From an uncultured Roseovarius sp. (GTDB lineage: Bacteria > Pseudomonadota > Alphaproteobacteria > Rhodobacterales > Rhodobacteraceae): a stretch of 64,000 nucleotides of DNA. A model generated the notes under the pieces. The model was given only the letters and a program-made list of their open reading frames with translations. It was not told the origin of the DNA and ran no database searches. The stretch is taken from the NCBI GenBank assembly GCA_951812895.1, contig OX638333.1, forward strand, positions 1,478,366 through 1,542,365, given 5' to 3'. This document shows, piece by piece, positions 37,342 through 46,196 of this stretch (its first letter is position 1; each line of letters opens with the position of its first letter). The translations under genes were made by a program, and so were the position numbers.

Positions 37342-38857
37342 AATACCACGCTTCGGGAATTTCTTCCTTGCGCCGTGCGATATACGCCTGCAATTCCTCG
37401 TCCTTGGCCTGATCTATCGCTGGTCGCTCATAGCCGTTCAGCATCGAATTCCACCGCTCATAGGCACGGCGGCGCATATCCTTCTCCCCACCTTCCTCCC
37501 AGCTCTCGACATTCTCACTGTCACTCAGCTTAGGCTCGTAAAAGGCATGGGTGTAGTTCCGCATCGTATGTCCACAGCCCAGGAAATGACCCGCCGGTTC
37601 AACCTCGGTATAGGCATCGCGGGCCAGTTCATTGTCGTCCACAACCAACCCGTTCAGCATTTTCTGGTACCCACCCAGCCGATCGGCATCCATCACCAGC
37701 TTCTCGAAGCCAGTGCACAATCCACCTTCCATCCATCCAGCAGCGTGCAGAACAAAATTGGCTCCGGCCAGTGCTGTCGAATGCATCGAATCCGCACTCT
37801 CATAGGCAGCCTGCGCATCTTCGATCTTACTTGCAGTCAACGACCCGCCGCACCGCAACGGCAACCCGACACGCCGCGCCATCTGACCGATGGCATAGTT
37901 GGAAATCACCGGCTCGGGCATCCCGAAGGTCGGCGCTCCACTTTTCAAACTCATGGAAGACAGAAAATTACCCAGCACAAACGGCGCACCGGGGCGCACC
38001 AGCTGGGCAAATGCACAGCACATCATCGCCTCTGCCATGGCCTGGGTCACGCTGGCTGCGGTTGAAACCGGCCCCATCGCACCGGACAGGATAAAGGGCA
38101 CCACCACAATGCCCTGTCCCCGGCCGCAATAGACACGAATGGCCTCTGTCACAACCTTGTCCACCAACAGCGGTGAATTGGTGTTGACGTTGCCCATGAT
38201 GACACAATTTTCGTCCAGAAACTCTTTGCCATGCAGAATCTCAGCCATATCGACCGAATCCTGCGCCCGGCTCATCTCGGTGATCGCGCCCAGATGCGGT
38301 TTATCACTCCGGGTCATATGCATGTACACCATATCCAGATGCCGATGGCTGACCGGCACATCGCACGGCTCGCATATCACCAAGCCTGTGTGGTGCAGAT
38401 TGGGGTGCATATACGAAAGCTTCACCAGCTTCTCAAAGCTCTCCATATCGCCATAGCGTCGCCCGCCTTCCAGATCGCGCACAAATGGCGCGCCATAAAT
38501 TGGCGCAAACACCTGATTGTTGCCGCCAATGGTAACAGATCGCTCCGGGTTCCGCGCTACCTGCCGAAATTCCCCCGGGGCTTTGGCACACAGCTCTCTG
38601 ATCCAACCCGCATCGGCCTTCACCCGGGTCCCCTGCACATCCGCACCAGCTTCGTTCCAGATCCGATGCGCCTCCGGGTCATCCCGAAACTCAATGCCAA
38701 TCGTCTCGATGAGCCAGTCAACCTGCGCTTCAAGCCGCACAATGGTCTCTTCGTCGATTACATCAAAATAAGGCAGCGCCCGCTTTACATGGGGCGAAGT
38801 TGGCGCCGCGACCTCCACAGCACCACTATCCCGCCTGCCTCTTGCACGTCTTGCCAT
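37340..38857 (-). CDS. Trimethylamine methyltransferase (MttB)-family protein, copy 1
   Basis: This is a 505-aa MttB-superfamily TIM barrel: ALPYFDVIDEETIVRLEAQVDWLIETIGIEF at the start, then TGLVICEPCDVPVSHRHLDMVYMHM, VNTNSPLLVDKVVTEAIRVYCGRGQG, PFILSGAMGPVSTAAS and AGWMEGGLCTGFEKLVMDAD. The frame has no internal amber codon, so it is of the non-pyrrolysine class, some of which demethylate glycine betaine or proline betaine to a corrinoid protein. No corrinoid protein gene is in the window. It is divergent from a LysR regulator. Substrate betaine is inferred from the cluster. Confidence 0.85.
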   Translation of the reverse strand: MARRARGRRDSGAVEVAAPTSPHVKRALPYFDVIDEETIVRLEAQVDWLIETIGIEFRDDPEAHRIWNEAGADVQGTRVKADAGWIRELCAKAPGEFRQVARNPERSVTIGGNNQVFAPIYGAPFVRDLEGGRRYGDMESFEKLVKLSYMHPNLHHTGLVICEPCDVPVSHRHLDMVYMHMTRSDKPHLGAITEMSRAQDSVDMAEILHGKEFLDENCVIMGNVNTNSPLLVDKVVTEAIRVYCGRGQGIVVVPFILSGAMGPVSTAASVTQAMAEAMMCCAFAQLVRPGAPFVLGNFLSSMSLKSGAPTFGMPEPVISNYAIGQMARRVGLPLRCGGSLTASKIEDAQAAYESADSMHSTALAGANFVLHAAGWMEGGLCTGFEKLVMDADRLGGYQKMLNGLVVDDNELARDAYTEVEPAGHFLGCGHTMRNYTHAFYEPKLSDSENVESWEEGGEKDMRRRAYERWNSMLNGYERPAIDQAKDEELQAYIARRKEEIPEAWY

Positions 38858-38948
38858 GCAGAAACCTCCCCTGCTACAGAATCAATCTATCGTAACTTCG
38901 CACACCTGTGATCCTTGCTTTTTTTGGGGCTTTGGATAACGTCAGATT

Positions 38949-39845
38949 ATGCAAAAACTATGGAAGCTTGTTTCATCACCCCGCCATCTGCTTGTGTTTG
39001 AGGCTGCGGCCCGCACCGGGTCCTTCACCCGTGCCGCACAAGAGCTGAACGTACAACAACCCGCGGTATCGGCCGCCATCAAACAACTGGAATCGTCTCT
39101 GGGCACGCTTTTGTTTGCCCGCGCGCACCGTTCGGTCACCCTTACTCATGCCGGAGAACGGTTGTTTAATGAGGTGTCATCGGCCTTTGACCGCATCCAC
39201 CAGACGGCAAACATGCTCAGCCAGCGCAGTGCACAAAATCACGTGACCCTCACGGCATCCACGGCATTTGCCCATAACTGGATGGTGCCCCGATTGTCCG
39301 ATTTTCACCGCGCCCAGCCGGATGTGGACCTGCGACTGCAAACCTCTGAACGCGAACCTGATATCGACGCCGAAGGCATCAGCCTCGCCATCCGCCGTGG
39401 AAATGGGGATTGGCCCGGATGTGACAGCCACAAGATCGCATCAGAAATCATCACCCCCATCGCGTCACCCCGTGTTATGGCGGCGGCTGTGAACCTGACG
39501 ACAGTGCCAAACCTGCTGGCACAGTCTCTGATTCACCTCGAAGAGCCCATACGCGACCGCCCCGGCTGGACTGAATTCTTCGCCCACTGGAACGTTCCCT
39601 ATTCTGAACCCAAAACCGGCCTGCGCCTGAATGACTATGCACTGGTGCTGCAGGCCACCATGGCCGGCGAAGGTTTCGCGCTGGGCTGGCACCACACCAC
39701 CACAAACCTCACCTCCCAGGGCCTCCTCACCGCCCGCAACGAATGGGCATGGGAAACCGGTGCCGGGTTCCACCTCGTCTGGTCCTCCGGTGTTCCGCTC
39801 AGCACTCAAGCATCAAAGGTTCGGGATTGGTTGATTTCTCTCTAA
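38949..39845 (+). CDS. LysR-family transcriptional regulator (GcvA-like)
   Basis: This 298-aa regulator has an N-terminal winged helix (LLVFEAAARTGSFTRAAQELNVQQPAVSAAIKQLESSLGTLLFAR in pieces) and a C-terminal periplasmic-binding-like effector domain ending with GFALGWHHTTTNL. This end resembles GcvA-type regulators. It is divergent from mttB copy 1 (91-base gap) and is the likely regulator of that gene or operon. The effector may be a betaine or glycine derivative; that is inference. Confidence 0.87.
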   Translation: MQKLWKLVSSPRHLLVFEAAARTGSFTRAAQELNVQQPAVSAAIKQLESSLGTLLFARAHRSVTLTHAGERLFNEVSSAFDRIHQTANMLSQRSAQNHVTLTASTAFAHNWMVPRLSDFHRAQPDVDLRLQTSEREPDIDAEGISLAIRRGNGDWPGCDSHKIASEIITPIASPRVMAAAVNLTTVPNLLAQSLIHLEEPIRDRPGWTEFFAHWNVPYSEPKTGLRLNDYALVLQATMAGEGFALGWHHTTTNLTSQGLLTARNEWAWETGAGFHLVWSSGVPLSTQASKVRDWLISL

Positions 39846-39976
39846 ATTGGCTGCAGTTTGAAATCTCACAATCGAGCAGTATTGAACACCAGAAATCAAG
39901 CTTGTTTAGTTTTTCGTACGACTGTAAGTTCATGCTGAAAGTGCCTGCATTGCAGAAAATAAGGGGCTCACAGACT

Positions 39977-40150
39977 ATGATCAAAAAATTTGTTTTGAGC
40001 ATCTGCACGCTACTTGTGACATCATCCGCCGCTCTTGCAACGGTACCAGTACCAAACCCAATCGCTGGTGTGGCAGGCCCTTGGGGGTTGGTTGTTGGCG
40101 GTGGAGCATACGTCGCCTATCGCGTAATCAAACATCATAGAAATCGGTGA
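39977..40150 (+). CDS. Tiny secreted protein with PxPxP sorting-like signal, copy 1
   Basis: This is a 57-aa protein. Residues 1-21 are a signal peptide (MIKKFVLSICTLLVTSSAALA). The remaining 36 residues are a short VPVPNPIAG motif, a hydrophobic span (GPWGLVVGGGAYVAYRVI) and a basic tail KHHRNR. This is the three-part layout of PEP-CTERM-type sorting signals, with no other domain. It shares a near-identical C-terminal core with the next gene and is followed by an exosortase gene, so it is the likely substrate. The ribosome site (AAGGGG) is spaced rather far. Confidence 0.72.
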   Translation: MIKKFVLSICTLLVTSSAALATVPVPNPIAGVAGPWGLVVGGGAYVAYRVIKHHRNR

Positions 40151-40176
40151 TTGAATAATTTTGGGAGATAATGGCG

Positions 40177-40353
40177 ATGCTGAAGAAAACTATTTTTAGC
40201 GGTACGTTACTCATACTGTCACCATTGTTTGCGTTTGCAGGCGGCTTGCCTATACCAGGTCCGATCGCAGGCGCGGCAGGACCTTGGGGTTTGGCCGTTG
40301 TCGGTGGCGCCTATGTTGGCTACCGCGTTATCAAACGTTTAAGAAACCGTTGA
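40177..40353 (+). CDS. Tiny secreted protein with PxPxP sorting-like signal, copy 2
   Basis: This is a 58-aa protein. The ATG at 40177 has GGGAGA eight bases ahead and is preferred over 40171. Signal peptide MLKKTIFSGTLLILSPLFAFA, then LPIPGPIAGAAGPWGL, a hydrophobic span (AVVGGAYVGYRVI) and the tail KRLRNR. Against copy 1 the signal peptides differ, while the C-terminal 36 residues agree at nearly all positions, showing selection on the sorting-like part. It ends 15 bases before the exosortase gene. Confidence 0.75.
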   Translation: MLKKTIFSGTLLILSPLFAFAGGLPIPGPIAGAAGPWGLAVVGGAYVGYRVIKRLRNR

Positions 40354-40368
40354 TTTGAAACACCGCAC

Positions 40369-41307
40369 ATGGCGCTGGATCGTGTGATGAGCTTCAAAAC
40401 ACCTCTTTCTCTAAAAGAGGTTTGGTTCTGGACTCTGTGTCTATTTGTATTCTCACGAATTGCAATCTGGGCCGAAGGGCCTGATCCCACTCAACTCCTC
40501 ACATCTCTTTTTAATCATAACCTAGTATACTGGCTGGCGTTCACAGTTATTTTTGTCCGCCTGTCTCGAGTATCGTCCAGCCTTAAGGCTGACAAACTCA
40601 GCATTGCGACGTTTTATACCTCATTTGGATTGTTGATCGTTCTCGGCATAATCGCAATACGACCGTTTGATGGCATTGCGGCTGGATTTATTGGCGCAAT
40701 GCTTCTTTGGCGGCATCAGCGAGAGTCCAACATGATGGCCGCAGCGTTTGTGTTTTTCGCGCTGTTTCTCAATTTGTTCGTTGGCTCTGCTTTGTTCACC
40801 ATCTTCAAATCACAAATAATCCTGATAGATTCTGCGCTGGCAGAATTTGCGTTGCGCTTCGTTGGCTTTGACGTTTTTCGCAACCTGAACTCTCTTGGTA
40901 CATCAGAAGGTCACACAATCGCTGTCATCGGCGCTTGTTCAGCGTTCAATAATATTTCTTTGGCTGCTCTCGCTGCAGTATCTGGTCTGCTCATCGTGAA
41001 AGACAAACTTACAAAGTCTGACCTTTGGCCAATTTTACTGATTTGCTTTGCGATGCTGATATTTAACACCATTCGCCTGTCACTCTTTGCTGTTAGTCGA
41101 GCAGGCTATGAATACTGGCACGAAGGTTCAGGGGCTCCTGTCCTCGCTATAGTTCAAACAGCTCTATTGTTCGCTGCTGTATTTATTTTGCGAAACGTCA
41201 GCATACGCAAAAGGTGGTGTAATGGCATTCCGTATCTGCGCAGTTATCGCCCTATTACTACTTGTCATGCTGAGATCGAACGTTGCAATTGGTATCAAAG
41301 AATATGA
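40369..41307 (+). CDS. Exosortase/archaeosortase-family protein
   Basis: This 312-aa integral membrane protein has about eight hydrophobic helices. The three catalytic residues of exosortases appear in the right order and spacing at external helix ends: Cys190 (IGACSAFNNISLAAL), Arg236 (IFNTIRLSLF) and His251 (YEYWHEGSGAP). It would cut and transfer proteins with a PEP-CTERM-like tail at the inner membrane. There is no fused protease or EpsI domain. The start may be 40369 or 40387. The last 28 residues overlap the next gene by 86 bases, which is unusual. Its substrates are probably the two tiny proteins. Confidence 0.82.
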   Translation: MALDRVMSFKTPLSLKEVWFWTLCLFVFSRIAIWAEGPDPTQLLTSLFNHNLVYWLAFTVIFVRLSRVSSSLKADKLSIATFYTSFGLLIVLGIIAIRPFDGIAAGFIGAMLLWRHQRESNMMAAAFVFFALFLNLFVGSALFTIFKSQIILIDSALAEFALRFVGFDVFRNLNSLGTSEGHTIAVIGACSAFNNISLAALAAVSGLLIVKDKLTKSDLWPILLICFAMLIFNTIRLSLFAVSRAGYEYWHEGSGAPVLAIVQTALLFAAVFILRNVSIRKRWCNGIPYLRSYRPITTCHAEIERCNWYQRI

Positions 41308-41710
41308 TCTTATCTCCGGTACCGACAAAACTATTAGCGCACTCGGATTTGAAGTTTTGCCGGCCAAAGGCAAACCGGGAACGACCAGAGCACAAGGCGT
41401 ATGGTTTTCCTATCCTGAATGCGATCAACCAGCTGTCGCAATTCCATTTAGTATAATGCTCGATGCTGCATCCTACCGAAACCTTCATCGCGTCCAGACC
41501 TACGAGACATACATTCAGTATTTTGATGAAACTTGGGTAGAGCAGGATAAGTTCGCACTTCTTTATAAATTCGCCAAACAAAAATCATTGTATTCGCTTA
41601 ACTCAAGCCAGAACTATCCTGCGAAAAAAGCACTCATGATCGCGACCGATCCAGCCTGTGCTTCTCCTCCGCAATTTGATCTGGCCGCTGCCTGGAAATT
41701 TGGCACGTAA
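41222..41710 (+). CDS. Membrane-anchored protein of the exosortase locus (EpsI-like position)
   Basis: This 162-aa protein has an N-terminal hydrophobic helix (FRICAVIALLLLVMLRSNVA) followed by an extracytoplasmic domain with paired cysteines (YPECDQPAV, DPACASPP) and many tyrosines (YETYIQYFDETWVEQDKFALLYKF). An AAGGTGG site precedes ATG. I recognise no family. It takes the place next to the exosortase where EpsI-type accessory proteins are often encoded. It starts 86 bases inside the exosortase frame. Confidence 0.65.
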   Translation: MAFRICAVIALLLLVMLRSNVAIGIKEYDLISGTDKTISALGFEVLPAKGKPGTTRAQGVWFSYPECDQPAVAIPFSIMLDAASYRNLHRVQTYETYIQYFDETWVEQDKFALLYKFAKQKSLYSLNSSQNYPAKKALMIATDPACASPPQFDLAAAWKFGT

Positions 41711-41729
41711 TGACAGGAAATGTAGCGAT

Positions 41730-42548
41730 ATGAACATTTTCTTTGTTTACCTCATCATTTTCTCATTGGTGGTCGCCGCCACTTATGCCGAATTCTATCA
41801 CGACAAAGTTGAACACAGGCCAAACCGCAACCAAAGATGGCCCGCTAATTTCCTGTTGATGATCATCAACAGCAGCCTTTTGTCAGCGATTCCAATCAGC
41901 ACAATCGCCTTCGCCGAACTCGCTTCATCAAAAAACACCGGTCTTCTAAACCTTATTGAACTACCACTCTTTATTGACGTCATCGTCACCATTAGCGTTC
42001 TGACTCTTCTGGGTTACGCGATTCACAGAATGTTTCATCAAATCCCGATCCTGTGGCGTCTGCATAGAGTGCATCATTCAGACACAGTGATCGATGGCAG
42101 CTCCGGATTTCGGCATCACCCGTGCGAGCCACTAATTTCAACCGTGATCTACGCCTGCGGAGCATTCCTGTTTGGATTGGAACCCATCACGGTGATAATT
42201 GTATCCTTTCTGGAGCTTCTCTTTGCATTACTCACGCATTGTACAATCAGATTGCCTTTGGGCTTGGAGCGGTGGCTCACGGCCGTTCTCATCACCCCAC
42301 GACTACACGAAATCCACCATTCGAATTACGTAAAAGAAACCGATTCAAATTTCGGATCCTTTTTGACAATTTGGGACCATCTGTTCGGCACATTTCTTTT
42401 CCAACCACGCAGGAAGAAAAGCGAATTCAAAGTTGGCGTAAAAGAAGTCAACCAAAACCAAGCTTGCAATTTTGAATTTCTGCTGACCAGCCCATTATTG
42501 AGTTTAAAGCCGGAAGCTGAATTGAAAACCAGAAATGACAATTCGTAA
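41730..42548 (+). CDS. Sterol desaturase/fatty acid hydroxylase-family protein
   Basis: This 272-aa membrane protein has the di-iron histidine clusters of the family: HRMFH (99-103), HRVHH (112-116), HHP (129-131) and HEIHH (193-197). Four to five hydrophobic helices surround them. AGGAAA precedes the ATG at 41730. It would hydroxylate or desaturate a lipid chain in the inner membrane. As last gene of the exosortase island, with 19 bases to the previous gene, it could modify a lipid used as anchor; that is inference. Confidence 0.82.
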   Translation: MNIFFVYLIIFSLVVAATYAEFYHDKVEHRPNRNQRWPANFLLMIINSSLLSAIPISTIAFAELASSKNTGLLNLIELPLFIDVIVTISVLTLLGYAIHRMFHQIPILWRLHRVHHSDTVIDGSSGFRHHPCEPLISTVIYACGAFLFGLEPITVIIVSFLELLFALLTHCTIRLPLGLERWLTAVLITPRLHEIHHSNYVKETDSNFGSFLTIWDHLFGTFLFQPRRKKSEFKVGVKEVNQNQACNFEFLLTSPLLSLKPEAELKTRNDNS

Positions 42549-42637
42549 CAAGTAAGTACGGCAAAGAATCTCATAGATTCGAAACCAGTTGGCAATGTGG
42601 TAAAGTGGAGCTCGCTCCAGTGATGAAGGGACCCCCA

Positions 42638-43096
42638 ATGCCCAAACCCATCCAAACCGCCTATGCCCGAACGACCGCATATGATTTTCCCGGTGCAATC
42701 ACGCTCCGCATCCTGCTCACCTCGGAACAGACCGGGGGCACCCATGTGGTGTTCGAAGATATCGTTCAGCCCAATATCGGCCCACCCCGCCATATCCACC
42801 ATGATCAGGATGAAACCTTCTTCTTTTTAGAAGGCGAATTCGATGTCGAAGTGGACGGCCAGCTCTACCATATGGCCCCGGGCGACGTGGCCTTCATCCC
42901 CCGCGGCGCAACTCACGCCTTCAAAAATGTGGGCGAAACACCGGGACGCCTGCGCTATATCTTCTCACCAGCGCTTGAAATCGAAAACATGTTCCTGGCC
43001 TTCCACGCGGCCCAAAGCAATGGCGATCTCAACACTGACAAGATGGCCGAAATCTCGGCCCGATACGGCCAGTCCTTTGTTGGCCCACCGCTATGA
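42638..43096 (+). CDS. Cupin-domain protein
   Basis: This 152-aa single cupin has metal-ligand motif PRHIHHDQDETFFFLEGEFDVEVDG and second motif PGDVAFIPRGATHAFKNVGETPGRL. AGGGA lies seven bases before the ATG at 42638. The GC-rich codon use returns to the window's normal style here, marking the end of the AT-richer island. The substrate or sensing role is unknown. It is convergent with the hydantoinase gene, with no spacer. Confidence 0.83.
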   Translation: MPKPIQTAYARTTAYDFPGAITLRILLTSEQTGGTHVVFEDIVQPNIGPPRHIHHDQDETFFFLEGEFDVEVDGQLYHMAPGDVAFIPRGATHAFKNVGETPGRLRYIFSPALEIENMFLAFHAAQSNGDLNTDKMAEISARYGQSFVGPPL

Positions 43097-45097
43097 TCAC
43101 CCGGCGATCCGCGGCCGCCCGCTGGCTTCTACCGTGATCTCTGCTTCCAGAAACACCTCGCGCGCCTCTGCCTCTGCGGATTTAACATCCCGCTCAAAGC
43201 TCACATGAATATCCTCTGCCCCGGCCCGTTCCGCCTCAGCCCGGGCATCACGTTCCAACACTGCCCGCAATGCAGCCATCGCCGTATCGGCCTCGGTATA
43301 ATCTTCCGGCCCGCTGTCCAGATGCACCCGGAACCGACCCTCGGCCGGGCTGGTCACTGTCCCACTGCGCCGGATCGTCACCCGGCCGACGACTGCGCCG
43401 ATCGCGTTGGCAACACCAGCATGTTCCGGCAACGTCATCTGGCAGGACAACCGATCACCCACTGCCGGATAATAACTGGACGCAGACGCCCCCAGGCCAA
43501 TCACCGGCACGTTCAGCCCCGCCTCGATCCGCACCAATCCCCGGTGATGGTCAAGGCCCCGCTGCATCAGAACATGCCGCGCAAGTTGACCGGGTGGCAT
43601 CCCAAAATCCACTTCTTCCTCATCAAAAGCAGCCTCTAACAAAGCCAAACTGGTCTGCTGCGTGAGCTGATCCACAATCATCTGCGCCATCACCATCGAA
43701 TCCGGATTCAACATATTGCCCGAACCGGTGCGCTTTCGCCCGAGCAACTCCATCGCCTTTTCTGCAGCTTTGGCATCCCAAGCTTCCAACCGCCCCATTA
43801 CATGACTTGCATCAGATGGTGTAACACCAGCCACCTGTACCAGCCCGCGGTTAACCAGCCTTTTGAGCGCAGAGGTCTCCAACCGTGTACGCAACACTTT
43901 GCCAACCGGTTTCACACCCTCGCCGATCCGTTCAAGCAGGATGGCATCCTTTGGCTGTAACCCGCCGGCATCTATGCCGGGCACCGCCCGCACAAACCGC
44001 GCATCATATTCACCCACGGCATCACTGCGCAGTTGCTCGTCCAACACCTGATGCACCACCCCTGGCGCCTCCAGCGCCATCAGGCTCACTGGCACCACCC
44101 GGCGCGGGCCTAGCGTTACGCCACCAACCAAACCCTCATCAATGACATGCACTTCGCTGTCACCGCCCAGACCACTGGTGCGCATCGCCACTGCCTCGAC
44201 CATTGTACGCCACGGACCCACCTGTGCACCTGCCGGGTCTATCGCAGGCTTTCCGCCGCGCAGCACCGCTACATCTGTCGTGGTTCCCCCGATATCCGAG
44301 ACCAGTGCGTGTTCTGCACCCGTCATCCACCGCGCGCCAACAATGCTCGCAGCCGGACCGCTCAGAATGGTTTCAATCGGCCGATACCGGGCCTGTTCTG
44401 CGGAAATCAGCGCGCCATCGCCGCGCACCACCATCAACGGTGCATCGATCCCAAGCTCGACCAGCTTGCCTTCGGCCTTTTCGATCAACCGCGCAATCAT
44501 CCCGATCAGCCGCGCATTCAACAGCGCAGTCAGCGCCCGTTTCGGCCCGTTCAGTTTGGCCGACAAATGATGTGAGCAGGAAACCGGCCGTCCCGTTAAC
44601 TCGGCGATTATTTCAGACGCGGCCAGCTCGTGCGCTGGATTGCGGGTTGCGAATTGTGAGGCAACTGCATAGGCGGAAATCCCTTGATCAGTCTCTAACC
44701 ATACCGAAAGTGCACCTTCGTCAAATGGCTTAGCCTCTCCACCCGCATGGTTATGCCCGCCTGATATCACCACGGACGGATCACCGCCCAACGCATCATT
44801 TAACCCATGTGCCAGCAGATCCTGCTCTCGAAATCCGATGTAGACCAGACCAACCCGGCCACCCTGTCCCTCGACCAGCGCATTGGTGGCCAATGTGGTG
44901 GACAGCGATGCCATGCCAATTTCTGAAACATCCGCGCCACTGCTTTCCAGAACCGCGGCAATCGCCTTGCCAATCCCCTCGGCCAGATCGTGCCGCGTTG
45001 TCAGCGACTTGGCGCTGGCAATCACATCCCGTTCATCCCGGATCAGAACGGCATCGGTGTATGTCCCGCCCGTATCAACGCCCAACAGCAAAGCCAT
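43097..45097 (-). CDS. Hydantoinase/5-oxoprolinase-family ATPase (HyuA-like)
   Basis: This 666-aa protein has the ASKHA fold of HyuA: LLGVDTGGTYTDAVLIRD at the start, SLSTTLATNALVEGQGG, then DIGGTTTDVAVLRGG in the second half of the fold, and a C-terminal region with GLGASASSYYPAVGDRL. Members open cyclic amides such as hydantoins or 5-oxoproline with ATP. No HyuB partner is adjacent, which is unusual because the two subunits normally pair. The start has GGGAG. The substrate is unknown. Confidence 0.85.
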   Translation of the reverse strand: MALLLGVDTGGTYTDAVLIRDERDVIASAKSLTTRHDLAEGIGKAIAAVLESSGADVSEIGMASLSTTLATNALVEGQGGRVGLVYIGFREQDLLAHGLNDALGGDPSVVISGGHNHAGGEAKPFDEGALSVWLETDQGISAYAVASQFATRNPAHELAASEIIAELTGRPVSCSHHLSAKLNGPKRALTALLNARLIGMIARLIEKAEGKLVELGIDAPLMVVRGDGALISAEQARYRPIETILSGPAASIVGARWMTGAEHALVSDIGGTTTDVAVLRGGKPAIDPAGAQVGPWRTMVEAVAMRTSGLGGDSEVHVIDEGLVGGVTLGPRRVVPVSLMALEAPGVVHQVLDEQLRSDAVGEYDARFVRAVPGIDAGGLQPKDAILLERIGEGVKPVGKVLRTRLETSALKRLVNRGLVQVAGVTPSDASHVMGRLEAWDAKAAEKAMELLGRKRTGSGNMLNPDSMVMAQMIVDQLTQQTSLALLEAAFDEEEVDFGMPPGQLARHVLMQRGLDHHRGLVRIEAGLNVPVIGLGASASSYYPAVGDRLSCQMTLPEHAGVANAIGAVVGRVTIRRSGTVTSPAEGRFRVHLDSGPEDYTEADTAMAALRAVLERDARAEAERAGAEDIHVSFERDVKSAEAEAREVFLEAEITVEASGRPRIAG

Positions 45098-45140
45098 CTC
45101 GCACGCTCCCTTGTCTCTTCAACGGCGGTCTAACGTGTTT

Positions 45141-46196
45141 TCAGCGGCTTTCCAGCCCCTTTACGGCATCCTGCAGTCGTTTAACTGCCCATCTGGCGGC
45201 ATCTGCAACCGTTTCGTCCGGGTCGTCGCATAATGTTTGCGCGACGGGTACCAATGAAGGGTCATCAGAGTTACCAACAGCATAGAGAACATTGCGAACA
45301 AACCGGTCCCTGCCGATGCGCTTAATCGGACTGCCGGAAAACTTCACACGAAACGCGGCATCATCCAATGCTGCCAATTCAGCCAGCTTCGGAGCCTTCA
45401 GATCGTCGCGCGCGTGATAACGCACCTCCCGGGCTTCAACAGCGAACTTGTTCCATGGACACACCGCAAGACAATCATCACAGCCATAAATCCGGTTGCC
45501 CAATTTGGCCCGCAGTTCTTCGTCAACCGCACCCTTATGTTCAATCGTCAGATAAGAAATACAGCGCCGCGCATCCAGCTGATAGGGCGCCGGAAATGCC
45601 TCTGTCGGGCAGATATCCAAACAGGCCCGGCAAGACCCACAATGATCGATTTCTGGTGAATCAGTCTCTATTTCAAGCGTTGTGAATATCGACCCGATAA
45701 AAAACCAGTTTCCCAGCTCCCGGCTTACCAGATTGGTGTGCTTCCCTTGCCATCCCAGCCCCGATGCCTGCGCCAGCGGTTTTTCAGGCACCGGCGCGGT
45801 GTCGACAAACACCTTCACCTCACCACCCGCCTCAGCGATCAGCCACCGCGCCAACCGCTTCAGCCGCTTTTTCACCAGATCATGATAGTCTTTGTTTCGC
45901 GCATAAACCGAAACAGTTCCAACATCCCCTTGCGCCAACGTCGCCATCGGATCTTCTGCAGGGGTGTAGCTCTCTGCCAACATGATGACAGACCGCGCTT
46001 CTGGCCAAAGCACATCAGGCGCCCCCCGCCAATGGCTGCGCTCGGCCAGCCAGCTCATTTGCCCGTGATACCCCTGCTCCAGAAACGCCGCCAACCGTTC
46101 CGGCACCTGCGGCACATCCCATGGGCGGCACACACGGGCTGGCTCAAACCCTTCCACAAGGGCCTGCGCCACCAGTCTCTGTTTCAGGCTGGTCAT
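45141..46196 (-). CDS. queG: Epoxyqueuosine reductase
   Basis: This 351-aa protein has the QueG layout: cobalamin-binding N-terminal part, ferredoxin-like domain with two 4Fe-4S motifs ([13 protein letters not shown] and, further on, [11 protein letters not shown]), and a C-terminal HEAT-like end ([31 protein letters not shown]). [21 protein letters not shown] is a family signature. It makes the last step of queuosine synthesis in tRNA. The start codon lies inside copy 2 of the two-hairpin element. Confidence 0.92.
   Translation of the reverse strand: MTSLKQRLVAQALVEGFEPARVCRPWDVPQVPERLAAFLEQGYHGQMSWLAERSHWRGAPDVLWPEARSVIMLAESYTPAEDPMATLAQGDVGTVSVYARNKDYHDLVKKRLKRLARWLIAEAGGEVKVFVDTAPVPEKPLAQASGLGWQGKHTNLVSRELGNWFFIGSIFTTLEIETDSPEIDHCGSCRACLDICPTEAFPAPYQLDARRCISYLTIEHKGAVDEELRAKLGNRIYGCDDCLAVCPWNKFAVEAREVRYHARDDLKAPKLAELAALDDAAFRVKFSGSPIKRIGRDRFVRNVLYAVGNSDDPSLVPVAQTLCDDPDETVADAARWAVKRLQDAVKGLESR

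Noticed and set aside
37340-37342. Pyrrolysine read-through at the TAG stop of mttB copy 1
   Set aside because: The protein is already full length and the codon lies at the end, followed by a hairpin; true Pyl MttB has the amber codon inside the barrel.
39743-40150. A longer ORF covering the first tiny protein
   Set aside because: The part before 39977 overlaps the LysR gene end out of frame and has no ribosome site; the signal peptide begins only at 39977.
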